From positions 1-64,000 of the forward strand of contig CANLCX010000001.1 of the NCBI GenBank assembly GCA_947489315.1: a stretch of DNA of 64,000 bases, written 5' to 3'. Below are positions 43,499-52,256 of this stretch, in pieces. How positions within the stretch are numbered: the stretch's first letter is position 1; the number at the start of each line of letters is the position of its first letter. Made by a program: the position numbers and the translations under genes. Under the pieces are notes generated by a model that searched no databases, had not been told where the DNA came from, and was given only the letters and a program-made list of their open reading frames with translations. This DNA comes from an uncultured Sphingomonadaceae bacterium. GTDB lineage: Bacteria; Pseudomonadota; Alphaproteobacteria; Sphingomonadales; Sphingomonadaceae.

Positions 43499-44706
43499 TT
43501 AAGCCGCTTTAACAATCTCCCTAGCTGCTTCTCGAACAGATTCGATCATCGACTGGCGGAGCAGATACTCCCGTCTGGCCGTATTGTCGGACAGCAGTTT
43601 TCGCATCGCGTTCTTTCGTAAATTATGCACGCCGGATTCACCTTCTGTCATGAAGGCCATATTTTGTAAGGTTTGTTTTTGAACAAATTCATGGGTCTGA
43701 CGCTGCCGTTCATCGTTAAACTGCGTCAGTAGCGCTTCTTTATCACCGGATCCCTTAATTATTTCGACCAGTTTCGGACAAAGATTAAAGGCATCATGAA
43801 TTCCGCTATTCATACCAAAACCGCCGAGTGGATTATTCAGATGAGCCGCATCACCGACGATCATTGCTCTGCCTGATCGAAAGCTTTTGGCGACTCTTTG
43901 ATGTACGCTGTAAATAGTACGGTGCTCAGTCTCCACATCCGGTTTGTCAATAAGACCGGCAAATACCTTTTCTTTTTTTTCATCTGATTTCAGATAATCA
44001 TCGCTGTCGTTCCCGCTGGCTGGAACCAGAACCCTCCAGAGAGATGGCACACGTAGCAAAACCGTCCATTCCTCGGGATCCGAAACGTAATTTACCAGCG
44101 CCAGGTTTGGCAAATGGTCTTCAAGCGGCTCCTTCGTTGTCAGACACAGAAACTTCTCTGGATAAGTGAACCCGTCAAATTCAACTCCCATTAGTTTCCG
44201 AACAATACTATTGGCGCCGTCGGCACCGATTAAGTATTTCGCATGAATTTTGCAAATGTCATAAGGTGTTTCCAAAAAGACTTCGATACCTTCTTTGGTT
44301 TCTACATAATTCAGCATCCTGTGATTAAACAGGACCTCTGCACCGGCTTCTTTTTCAATTTTCTCTGCAAGCATTCTAGACAAATGATATTGTTCACATT
44401 GAACGCGGAATGGAAATTTCGTCGCATCCGCTATTTCGTTAAGATCAAACTCAAATATCTCGCCGGTTTGCCGTGCACGCAATGATAAATCGGTGCCTTT
44501 AAGCCCTGCTCGATCAAAGCATCAGCAAGGCCCAAGGAGTCCAGCATTTCCAAGGTCGGGGGATGGAATGTTGATGCGCGTAAATCCTGTGCACAATCGC
44601 CGCCAGCTTCCACTAAAGTCACCTTGACGCCGTGCTTTGCGAGATAATATGCGGCGATACACCCGACCGGGCCTGCTCCGATTATAACGACATCCGTGCT
44701 TTTCAT
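43499..44706 (-). pseudogene. FAD-dependent aromatic-type monooxygenase with a frameshift
   Basis: The N-terminal frame (44706 downwards, 91 aa) carries the FAD Rossmann motif VVIIGAGPVGCIAAYYLAKH and RASTFHPPTLEMLDSLGL. The remainder (ending 43499) is in another frame. It contains FRVQCEQYHLSRMLAEKI, YLIGADGANSIVRKLMGVEF, the GD motif AMIVGDAAHLNNPLGGFGMN and a C-terminal helix. The frames join near 44480-44490 (KAPIYH then RARQTGEIFEF), where adding one T to a CATT would restore the gene. So it is one about 400-aa PHBH/MhpA-type hydroxylase gene with a single-base deletion, otherwise intact. A sequencing error or phase variation cannot be excluded. A homologous gene begins the next part of the cluster at the window's right end. 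Confidence 0.8.
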
Positions 44707-44784
44707 AATTCCGTCTCGAGTTTAATAGATATTGTTATTTTGAAGTGAAACAGCGTTCCAGCTTTTTCGATAGGGCCAAAGAAA

Positions 44785-44803
44785 ATTCTCGCCTGTCGAA
44801 AGT
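44785..44803. promoter_or_regulatory. Weak candidate IclR-type site upstream of the FAD monooxygenase
   Basis: ATTCTCGCCTGTCGAAAGT shares TCGCCTGTCGAA with the site at 47341-47359. The left half is poor. It lies 79 bp upstream of the monooxygenase ATG. Confidence 0.3.
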
Positions 44804-44834
44804 TGGAGCCATGGGTTGCTATCTAATATTGGCT

Positions 44835-46361
44835 TTACGATGATCCTAATTTTGGGAGCAATAGAGGCTCTTGAGGGATCAGAGTGGTCTTTTCTTCGGT
44901 GAATAATTCGATCGAACCGGGGAGGCCATCGCGGCCTATGCCCGATTGCTTGAATCCACCAAAAGGAGCTCGCAAGTCGCGGGTCATCGGAGTGTTGACC
45001 CAAATCGTTCCAGCACGCAATTCTCTTCTCGCGCGCATTACAGATGGTAGGTCATTCGACCAGATATAACTGGCTAAGCCAAAGTCATTATCGTTGGCGC
45101 GCTTTATGCCGTCATCCAGGTCCTTTATTCGTTGTATGGTGACAAATGGTCCGAACAACTCTTTCTGACATAGTTCCGCTTGGTTGCTATCTGTCTCCAC
45201 GACGGTGGGCGCGAAATAATAGCCGGAATCAAAACCAGATGCGGCCTGGGCGCCGGTATGGACTTTATAGCTATTGTCTACTTGGGCTGTTTCGGCAAAT
45301 GCCAGCAACCGGTCAAAATGGGCTTTGAAGGCCATTGGACCTATTTCGGTATCATCTTGGAAAGGATCGCCAACTCGAAGGGCTTTGGTTCGGGCGGTGA
45401 ATTTGCTGATAAACTCATCAGCCACGTCATTTTCGACCATAATCCGCGATCCGGCAAGGCATTGCTCCCCATTACCAGCAAATATCCCTAGTAAAGACCC
45501 ATCAATCGCCCTTTCGATGTCAGCCGAATTCAGAATGATATTGGCTGATTTTCCGCCTAATTCTAGCCCTACTTTCTTAAGGCTTCGCGCCGCATCCGCC
45601 ATGATATTCTTACCGGTTTCGGTGCCACCGATAAATCCAACAATGTCCACGCCGGGATGTTGTACGAGCGCGCGGCCCGCTTCTATACCTGTGCCGCAAA
45701 CGACTTGCACCACATGACGTGGAACGCCTGCTTCCTCCAATAGCTCGCAAAGCCGCAATACTGCCAGTGGCGCGTATTCCGATGGCTTGATAATGATGCT
45801 GTTTCCCAATGCAATGCCCGCTGCGAGCTTCATGGAAGCCAATACTAATGGTGCATTCCAAGGGGATATTAAAACGCCGACGCCGACTGGGTCGCGGGTA
45901 ACTACAGCCAGATATCGTCCGGTCTGTTCGTAACTTTCACCAGCTAGTCCCGAAATTATATCAGCGAAAAAAGTAAAGTTTTCGGCGGTCCGTGGAACAT
46001 GCATTGACTTGGATTGTTGCACAGGGATCGATGTTTCCAAAGTTTGCAACAGCGCTAGTTCTTCTGCGTGCTTTTTAACAAGCGTGCTAACGTTCCTTAG
46101 TATCGCCGACCTCTCAGCGGCTGGCATTTTTCGCCAAGGGCCATCTTCGAAAGCACCACGGGCATTCGCCACCGCCTGATCAACATCGGTTTGACGGGCA
46201 TGGGGGACTGAAGCAAAAGGCTCTTCGGTTGCTGCGTAAATTAATGTTTGCGCGTTTGGATTGTTGTCCGCGGATACGCTAAGCGCTGGTTTCGGTAAGC
46301 GAATATTGTTCGCTGCGATTAGATCGTGAACTCCAGAAGGTTTTTGGTTTTTTATCATCAA
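44835..46361 (-). CDS. Aldehyde dehydrogenase (semialdehyde-type)
   Basis: The 508-aa NAD(P)+-dependent ALDH has the active-site cysteine C301 in GNGEQCLAGSR, general base E267 in VGLELGGKSAN, cofactor motif GFIGGTETG (242-250), and ISPWNAPLVLASMKLA. The PFGGFKQSGIGRDG ending is typical of HpcC/DmpC-like enzymes that oxidise hydroxymuconic-type semialdehydes and of related betaine/aromatic aldehyde dehydrogenases. It lies between the FAD monooxygenase and the iclR gene in the same direction; a good 19-bp palindrome sits 46 bp upstream of its ATG. The likely role is oxidation of an aldehyde intermediate of the local catabolic pathway. Confidence 0.9.
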   Translation of the reverse strand: MMIKNQKPSGVHDLIAANNIRLPKPALSVSADNNPNAQTLIYAATEEPFASVPHARQTDVDQAVANARGAFEDGPWRKMPAAERSAILRNVSTLVKKHAEELALLQTLETSIPVQQSKSMHVPRTAENFTFFADIISGLAGESYEQTGRYLAVVTRDPVGVGVLISPWNAPLVLASMKLAAGIALGNSIIIKPSEYAPLAVLRLCELLEEAGVPRHVVQVVCGTGIEAGRALVQHPGVDIVGFIGGTETGKNIMADAARSLKKVGLELGGKSANIILNSADIERAIDGSLLGIFAGNGEQCLAGSRIMVENDVADEFISKFTARTKALRVGDPFQDDTEIGPMAFKAHFDRLLAFAETAQVDNSYKVHTGAQAASGFDSGYYFAPTVVETDSNQAELCQKELFGPFVTIQRIKDLDDGIKRANDNDFGLASYIWSNDLPSVMRARRELRAGTIWVNTPMTRDLRAPFGGFKQSGIGRDGLPGSIELFTEEKTTLIPQEPLLLPKLGSS

Positions 46362-46406
46362 TCTTCACTACAGCTCAATGATAATTCAAGCATGATTATT
46401 TTGTGC

Positions 46407-46425
46407 TTGTTCACGATCCGAACAA
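46407..46425. promoter_or_regulatory. 19-bp palindrome, candidate IclR operator upstream of aldehyde dehydrogenase
   Basis: TTGTTCACGATCCGAACAA has perfect 6-bp arms TTGTTC/GAACAA. The same 19-bp geometry and half-site occur at 48949-48967 and 55042-55060. It lies in the 97-bp gap between iclR and the dehydrogenase. Confidence 0.55.
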
Positions 46426-46458
46426 ACGCATGCTGGATTAAGCGTGATCGGGTTCTGC

Positions 46459-47232
46459 TTATTCGAGCTGGTTGCCGATTTTCTGTGCTACGTCCTTTAG
46501 CGGTTTGAAATATCGGGCAATTGCGTCATCCATTTGCATGGCATTGGCAAAAAACGTCAAAGTGAGTGCGGCTTTGAGTTGCCCTTCGCTAAATATAGGC
46601 ACTGCAAAAGACGAAGTTTTGCCGGGCGTCTCGTTAAATTGGGTTCTGGCCATAGTGGCGTAACCAGCATCTCGGATTTGTCCCAACAGGCTGCCCTGTT
46701 CGACCATCTGCAAACCCATGGTTTGAATGGCGGCCTGCTGTCCTTGCAAGCCATTGAGGACAGTTTCGCGTTCGTCATCCTCACAAAACGCCAGAAACGC
46801 TCTGCCTGATGCGCAATCCAGCAGCGGGAATGTATAACCTGGATAATAGTTGATAAACGTCTGGGTTGTCAGTTGGTGGGTGGCATGCTTCACCATCATG
46901 CGATTGCCGACGCGCACGACAAGGGTAATCGGCCAAAGATGCTCGATCGTATAATCGTGCATCGGTTGTTCTGCAGCTGCAACAAGGCGGTCATCTTCCT
47001 GAAAGCCAAAGGAAAGGGACTTTACCAGTTCGGTTGCACGGTATCGTTTCCGGAAAGGCTCTTGTTCAATCACCCCTTCATGGATCAGTGTCTGAACAAT
47101 GCGAAAGGCGGTTGGATAAGGCAGGCTCGTTGCATTTGAAATCTCTGTCAGTGTCGGAGACCGCAAGCGGTTGATTGTTTTGATTATGTCCAGTGCCCGG
47201 CAGACAGATCGTATGGGTAACCCTTTGTGCAT
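46459..47232 (-). CDS. IclR-family transcriptional regulator
   Basis: ATG 47232 (257 aa; MHKGLPIRSVCRALDIIKTI) fits the family N-terminus; a frame from 47340 adds 36 atypical residues. The N-terminal winged helix (about 5-70) has SPTLTEISNATSLPYPTAFR and IVQTLIHEGVIEQ. The C-terminal IclR effector domain (about 85-250) has ITLVVRVGNRMMVKHATH, FPLLDCASGRAFLAF and TSSFAVPIFSEGQLKAALTL. IclR regulators usually sense aromatic acids or central metabolites. It is divergent from the methyltransferase and upstream of the aldehyde dehydrogenase. Palindromes with similar halves occur across the neighbouring 16 kb, so it is the probable master regulator of the cluster. Confidence 0.9.
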   Translation of the reverse strand: MHKGLPIRSVCRALDIIKTINRLRSPTLTEISNATSLPYPTAFRIVQTLIHEGVIEQEPFRKRYRATELVKSLSFGFQEDDRLVAAAEQPMHDYTIEHLWPITLVVRVGNRMMVKHATHQLTTQTFINYYPGYTFPLLDCASGRAFLAFCEDDERETVLNGLQGQQAAIQTMGLQMVEQGSLLGQIRDAGYATMARTQFNETPGKTSSFAVPIFSEGQLKAALTLTFFANAMQMDDAIARYFKPLKDVAQKIGNQLE

Positions 47233-47305
47233 ATAAAGAAAATGACACGTTTTTATTCCACTGTCGATCACAATTGAGTATCCAAGCGCTGGAGCGCAGA
47301 ACAAA

Positions 47306-47334
47306 TCTTTGCAAAATCTGCTCTGTTGCAAAGA
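47306..47334. promoter_or_regulatory. 9-bp-arm inverted repeat in the iclR/methyltransferase divergent region
   Basis: TCTTTGCAA (47306-47314) and TTGCAAAGA (47326-47334) are perfect complements around an 11-nt centre. It lies 74 bp upstream of the iclR start and could be a separate autoregulatory site or the site of another regulator. Confidence 0.45.
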
Positions 47335-47340
47335 AACCAT

Positions 47341-47359
47341 CTATTCGCCTGTCGAAGGA
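47341..47359. promoter_or_regulatory. Candidate IclR-type site upstream of the methyltransferase
   Basis: CTATTCGCCTGTCGAAGGA, core TTCG-N5-CGAA, aligns with the sites at 48949 and 55042. It is 73 bp upstream of the methyltransferase ATG. Confidence 0.45.
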
Positions 47360-47431
47360 AGCTTCTTGGAAAAATGAAACGGACCATGCAATGCTTTACG
47401 CCAGTTGGAAACTCTATCACGAGGTTGCTCT

Positions 47432-48553
47432 ATGGCCGATAAAATTGGTTTTACGCCCAATCGCGACGAAGCATCGCGCCAAGCTTTTATTGGTAGTCTG
47501 AAAGGCTATATAAATTTCAACATCGAAACCCGGCTTGAACAAGTTTATGACGAAGTGCTCGTCCCGGAATTTGAAAGCCAACAGGGCTCTGCTCCGCAGT
47601 CTCGTGCAGACGCAGCCGGTCTATTGGAATCGCACCCTTTATATCATTTATGGTCGACCCTTACATTCCACAGCCAGAATATGATGTGGAATGCAGTTCA
47701 GCAGACCTCAGACCGGATCATTGAGGATCAGGTCGCAACATTCGAAAAGCTGTCGCAAAAACCTGATCGTTTGGGAGTGTTGTCGCTGAAGGATGAGCTG
47801 GTTGTTCAGGCCCCGATTAGTACGACCGAAATCCATCGGCAACCCGGTGGTTACTGGAAAGAAGCGCGGCCCAATGACATTGAAACGGCCTTAAATTATT
47901 CCGGTACCGTTGATCTTTATCGCAATGCAAAGGGGATGGGCACTGGCGGGAAGCTTGGTTCCGATTCAATCGGTCAATTGTTGGCCAGTATCTCCAAAAA
48001 AAGAGCACCGACCCTCGATCCGCAAGATATTCTCGATATGGGCTGTGGGACGGGCGAGCAAACTTTGGCTTATAAACGCGTATTTCCAGATGCTGCCGTT
48101 ACGGGCATAGATTGCGCTCGGCCATTCGTCCGATACGCGCACGGTATGGCTGAAAGTGAAGGCTTGGGTCTGAATTTCGCTGAGATGGACGCTGGCAATA
48201 CCGACTATTCCGACGACAGCTTTGATCTGATAGTTTCAATCATCATGTTTCATGAAACGTCGCCCGCACAAGTCCGAAATATTCTGAAAGAGAGTTGGCG
48301 ATTGCTAAAGCCAGGTGGGCTGGTGCTTCATCTAGATGTTCCCTACCAGCCGCATCGCATGTCGCTTTTCAAACAGGTTACAAACCATTGGCAAGTGCGC
48401 CACAACGGGGAGCCTTTTTGGACAGGGTTTGCTGAAATGGACATATATAAAGAATTGATCGATGCGGGTTTCGACGATCAGCACGCTTTTGCAGATTATG
48501 AAACAGTCGGTCCTGCAACATTCTTCTTCTTTGGTGGGCGGAAAGATCAATGA
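47432..48553 (+). CDS. Class I SAM-dependent methyltransferase
   Basis: ATG 47432 (373 aa) has ACGAGG upstream. An N-terminal helical domain of about 195 residues, with no family I recognise, precedes a Rossmann methyltransferase core: motif I ILDMGCGTGEQTL (200-212), acidic end of beta 2 in VTGIDCARPFVRYAH, motif IV region DDSFDLIVSIIMFHETSP and LLKPGGLVLHLDVPY. The long N-terminal part suggests a specialised small-molecule substrate; O-methylation or demethyl-transfer of an aromatic is possible but unproven. It is the first gene of a rightward unit and overlaps the next small gene by 4 bp. Confidence 0.85.
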   Translation: MADKIGFTPNRDEASRQAFIGSLKGYINFNIETRLEQVYDEVLVPEFESQQGSAPQSRADAAGLLESHPLYHLWSTLTFHSQNMMWNAVQQTSDRIIEDQVATFEKLSQKPDRLGVLSLKDELVVQAPISTTEIHRQPGGYWKEARPNDIETALNYSGTVDLYRNAKGMGTGGKLGSDSIGQLLASISKKRAPTLDPQDILDMGCGTGEQTLAYKRVFPDAAVTGIDCARPFVRYAHGMAESEGLGLNFAEMDAGNTDYSDDSFDLIVSIIMFHETSPAQVRNILKESWRLLKPGGLVLHLDVPYQPHRMSLFKQVTNHWQVRHNGEPFWTGFAEMDIYKELIDAGFDDQHAFADYETVGPATFFFFGGRKDQ

Positions 48554-48852
48554 GTGGGGCGGATGAAAACTCTGAATTTCCAGTAGGGCCAAAGCCGGGT
48601 GATCGTCATCGGTCGTTTTTTGACGATCCGATTATTGATGACCTGATCCGGTCTATCGTTAGTTTGACTATGGAATTGTCTGTTACCCGTGAGCGACTAC
48701 AAGCAATCGAATTGATGCTTGAAAAGCAGGGAAAGCATGACGAAGAGTTCGCGCCGGATGAAGCGGCCAATATGCAGCAAGCAGAAGACCGGAAAAAGCT
48801 CATAGCGGATATTTTAGGGCCGATTGTTGAGCGGTTAGCTCAACAGAAATAA
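48550..48852 (+). CDS. Hypothetical small protein, 100 aa, coupled to the methyltransferase
   Basis: It starts within the methyltransferase stop (ATGA overlap), so it is almost certainly co-translated. The sequence is charged, with a central amphipathic helix likely to form a coiled coil (DLIRSIVSLTMELSVTRERL, QAIELMLEKQG) and an acidic C-terminal helix. No cysteine and no signal peptide. The tight coupling suggests a partner or stabilising subunit of the methyltransferase, by inference from position only. Confidence 0.7.
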   Translation: MSGADENSEFPVGPKPGDRHRSFFDDPIIDDLIRSIVSLTMELSVTRERLQAIELMLEKQGKHDEEFAPDEAANMQQAEDRKKLIADILGPIVERLAQQK

Positions 48853-48948
48853 CTGTTCAAAGCGGCGTCGCAAGCGATTTCAAATCGATATTAATTACTG
48901 GTTTCCGGCTAGGTCCGGCTGTTATTTTTGTGCGCATAATAGGACTGT

Positions 48949-48967
48949 TTGTTCGCTTGTCGAATAT
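48949..48967. promoter_or_regulatory. 19-bp candidate IclR-type site upstream of a TonB receptor
   Basis: TTGTTCGCTTGTCGAATAT has halves TTGTTCG and CGAATAT around five bases. It is 105 bp upstream of the receptor ATG and nearly identical in layout to 55042-55060. Confidence 0.55.
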
Positions 48968-49072
48968 CAAATCCAACAATCTTGAACAATTATGGCGTTC
49001 CTAGAAGTTTGATGCATCGGGGCAAATTACACCAGACAGCTCAGAACCATGACATCTTTTCGGGAGCAAATA

Positions 49073-51556
49073 ATGACCTATAAACTGCTAGCCAATTCAG
49101 CCATTGGCGGTTCAATGTTGCTAATGCCCAGCGCAGTATATGCTCAAGCCACAGCCGAAGAGATGTCGGACGGAAACAGCGAAAATATCATTATTGTAAG
49201 CGCCCGGCGTCGCGATGAATCGGTTCAAGATGTGCCCCTTGTCGTTGAAGCAATTTCTTCAGAACAAATCGCATCGCGCGGCATTTCTGATGTCGAAGAT
49301 ATCGCGAAATATACGCCGGGATTGACTTTTGATCGTGGCATCAGTTTGCAAGATACAAGGCCTGTCATTCGCGGTTTACCGGCAACACGAGGGCGTCCTC
49401 CCGTAGGCGTTTTGTTGGATGGTATTGATATTTCTACTGAGGCCTTGGGCAATGCTGGTGGGGGGTCGCTGCTGAATGCGCGATTGCTCGACCTTGAACG
49501 CATTGAGGTTGTGAAAGGGCCACAATCCGCGCTGTATGGGCGTGCGGCATTTGCGGGCGCCGTAAATTATATTACAAAGCGGCCCACCGATGCGTTCGAG
49601 GGTGAATTAAGCGGTTCCTATGCCAGTTTTAATAGTTTCGATCTGGGCGGAGCGATTAGCGGCCCGATTTCCGAAAAGCTGGGTTTTCGGATTAGCGTCA
49701 AACATGCACAGTCCGATGGTGACTATGACAACCCCGTATCAGGTGCCGATCTTAACAGCTTTGAAACAACTGGAGCCTCGCTGGGTATCGAATTTGACAG
49801 CGGTGAAGGCGTGAACATTTATTCCCGCGTATCCTACTCTGAAAATGAAGCGAGCCAATCTGCAATCCAAAGTATAAGTGGATTTGTGCCAGGGAATGTT
49901 TCTCGTCCCGGGCCGGATACGCCAGAGGGTCAAGCCGTACAGATCGGGATTGATGGTGGCGCCCTTGTAGGGGGCTTTGGGCCCGTACTGCCGTCAAACG
50001 TGCCTCCCCGCGGTACGATCAGGTTTGATGGTGTAACCGGGCTATCAATAGATCCGCGAACCGGAGAAGATTTTCCTGGCTCCGATGGTTCGACTTTTAC
50101 CGCAACATTGAACGTATCGGCAGATTTGGGACCATTTGAATTTATTTATAATGGCGGCTTTATCAGTCAACAAGAACGGCTAATTTACGACGGGGATTTC
50201 TTCGGCTTCCCGCTAGCAACCTTCGTTGACGGGACGGCCGAACCGCTGAACCTCTTTGACGTGGTCGATTTTGACAATGATCTGACATTGATCAGTCAGG
50301 AAGTAAGGTTCCAAAGCCTTGATACCGATCCATTCCGCTGGGCCGTTGGCGGCCTCTATTGGCATTCTGACATGAAACAAGATAGCCGTTCCTTGCGGAC
50401 CATATCCGGTTTTCCGCTTAACGGAACGCCTCCTGTCGCTGGTTTCTCCGGCACGAGTTTGTTGCTGGGTTCAACAATAAATGCATCGCCATTTGGCCGG
50501 AAAATCGATAGTTTCTCGGTCTACGGTCTGGTCGAATATGACATCACTGACAAGCTAACTGTTGGTGCCGAAGCCCGGTACATCAGCGAAGACACAACCG
50601 TCACACGGTCAGATTTTTTGCAGGCCGCTTTCGCACCTATTGGGCCGGGATTTATCAATCCCGTGCAACGCGAAAGCATATCCGATGATGATATCGTTCC
50701 GCGTTTCTCGATCAACTATGATCTCTCTGATGATGTGCTAATCTATGCATCTGCAGCCAAAGGGTTTAAACCGGCGGGTATCAGCGAGCTCGACTTTGGA
50801 TCGCTATTGGCGGACTCTCAATTCAAGTCAGAAACAGTGTGGAATTATGAAGCTGGATTCAAAGCCAGTTTTGCGGATCGGCAGGTCATTTTTAATGCCG
50901 CTATCTTCTACATGGACTGGACCGACAAACAGGTCACACAACTCGTCGAAGATCCAGTGGCGCCAAGCGGTTTCCGGTCGACGGTCCAAAATGCCGGTGC
51001 GGCGGAAGTGCTCGGTCTCGACGCCTCCTTGGCGCTGCGCCCGAACTTTGCGCCTGGTTTGACGTTTGATGTCGGATATACCTATCTTGATACCAAATAT
51101 ACCGACTTCACAGTTGCAACGAACAGCGCGTTTACGGTTACCGAAGGCGCCAACTGTACGATCGGTACTGTTGGTCCCGCAACGGTTTGCTTTGTGACAT
51201 ATGATGGCAACCGACTGGAACGCGCTCCCAAGCATCAATTGGTGTCTAACCTAAATTACCGTGCCGAATTGAGTGATGGGCTGGACTTCCTCTTTGGCGC
51301 ATCCGTGCAATATCAGGGATCTAGATTCTTGACGGAAACCAATCGCCTAAAGCTGCCTTCTTATGTGAATGTGGATATGCAGATTGGTCTGGAATTTGAA
51401 AATTATCTGATTCAGGGATTTGTTGAAAACCTGACCAAGGAAGATGCTGTGCGGTCAGCGCAGAACAATTTTGACCTCTCCACATTTGGTCGTTCTGTAA
51501 ATGCTTACGCACCACAGCGTCGCACATTTGGTGTTCGGGCACGGGCAAAGTTCTAA
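49073..51556 (+). CDS. TonB-dependent receptor of the catabolic cluster (paralogue A)
   Basis: ATG 49073 (827 aa) has GGGAG upstream and opens a signal peptide (GGSMLLMPSAVYAQ); an ATG at 49049 is less likely. TonB box NIIIVSARR. Plug: VQDVPLVVEAISSEQIASRG, PVIRGLPATRGRPPVGVLLD, IEVVKGPQSALYGRAAFAGA. The barrel ends FGVRARAKF. The VKGPQSALYGRxAFAGA signature is shared with the receptor at 55369, so the two are close paralogues within one cluster, perhaps for related substrates. It is likely to import the cluster's (probably bulky) substrate across the outer membrane. Confidence 0.92.
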   Translation: MTYKLLANSAIGGSMLLMPSAVYAQATAEEMSDGNSENIIIVSARRRDESVQDVPLVVEAISSEQIASRGISDVEDIAKYTPGLTFDRGISLQDTRPVIRGLPATRGRPPVGVLLDGIDISTEALGNAGGGSLLNARLLDLERIEVVKGPQSALYGRAAFAGAVNYITKRPTDAFEGELSGSYASFNSFDLGGAISGPISEKLGFRISVKHAQSDGDYDNPVSGADLNSFETTGASLGIEFDSGEGVNIYSRVSYSENEASQSAIQSISGFVPGNVSRPGPDTPEGQAVQIGIDGGALVGGFGPVLPSNVPPRGTIRFDGVTGLSIDPRTGEDFPGSDGSTFTATLNVSADLGPFEFIYNGGFISQQERLIYDGDFFGFPLATFVDGTAEPLNLFDVVDFDNDLTLISQEVRFQSLDTDPFRWAVGGLYWHSDMKQDSRSLRTISGFPLNGTPPVAGFSGTSLLLGSTINASPFGRKIDSFSVYGLVEYDITDKLTVGAEARYISEDTTVTRSDFLQAAFAPIGPGFINPVQRESISDDDIVPRFSINYDLSDDVLIYASAAKGFKPAGISELDFGSLLADSQFKSETVWNYEAGFKASFADRQVIFNAAIFYMDWTDKQVTQLVEDPVAPSGFRSTVQNAGAAEVLGLDASLALRPNFAPGLTFDVGYTYLDTKYTDFTVATNSAFTVTEGANCTIGTVGPATVCFVTYDGNRLERAPKHQLVSNLNYRAELSDGLDFLFGASVQYQGSRFLTETNRLKLPSYVNVDMQIGLEFENYLIQGFVENLTKEDAVRSAQNNFDLSTFGRSVNAYAPQRRTFGVRARAKF

Positions 51557-51587
51557 CAGCTATGAAAAGCCAATGGCAGGAGCCGAT

Positions 51588-52256
51588 ATGAGTGACCTAA
51601 AATCCATCAAAGCTGATCTGCGTCAGGCAATAGATAATTGTCGACCCGACGGTACATATGAAGACGATGTGTTTGAGGCGGTTCATGCGCTGATCAACCA
51701 GATTGTGCCATTATCCCCCACACCGCGGCCATTTGACGAGCAAAAGTTCGTTGAATCGCCGTGGGGATCGCATTTCGCTCAATTCGGTCCGAAACATACA
51801 GCCGGTAAGCCTATAAAACACCAAACGTCATTAAAATTACAGAGTTTTGCCAAGTTTCCGGATGTTCCGATATTGGTCGAAGATATTGACCAGGAAATTC
51901 GGGTGGAAGGCAATCATTACAATAATGTAAGCCATGTTATGACGGCTGACGCGCAACATTCGGCATCTTTGATTATATGGGGTCGCTATTCGGTCACTGA
52001 TGAAGAACCGCAGCGTTATTCCGTCGATTTCTATGCGATCGAACTGCGGCCTCCGGAAGGGGTGAGCGAAGAGGAACTGCGCCAGCAATTTGGGTTGGAA
52101 AAGGACTTTTCCCTATACCAGGAAATGAAGCCGCCTAAGCTCCATTCTGACATCGTCTATTGCGATGATGATATGCGGATTAACTTCGGCAGTATGGGCG
52201 GGGTCTACGTGATGCACCGTCTCGACGGTCCAGGAAAATCGGTATCGTTTGAATGA
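51588..52256 (+). CDS. PAP/fibrillin-like protein, function unknown
   Basis: ATG 51588 (222 aa) has AGGAG 8 nt upstream. The N-terminal helix is KADLRQAIDNCRPDGTYEDD. The central part resembles a lipocalin-like beta-barrel (KLQSFAKFPDVPILVEDIDQ, HYNNVSHVM). It ends with a segment like the C-terminal signature of plastid-lipid-associated PAP/fibrillin proteins, IVYCDDDMRINFGSMGGVYV + MHRL. No signal peptide. Its stop overlaps the MFS transporter start by 4 bp, so it is co-expressed with transport. It may bind a hydrophobic pathway compound. The family call is tentative. Confidence 0.65.
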   Translation: MSDLKSIKADLRQAIDNCRPDGTYEDDVFEAVHALINQIVPLSPTPRPFDEQKFVESPWGSHFAQFGPKHTAGKPIKHQTSLKLQSFAKFPDVPILVEDIDQEIRVEGNHYNNVSHVMTADAQHSASLIIWGRYSVTDEEPQRYSVDFYAIELRPPEGVSEEELRQQFGLEKDFSLYQEMKPPKLHSDIVYCDDDMRINFGSMGGVYVMHRLDGPGKSVSFE

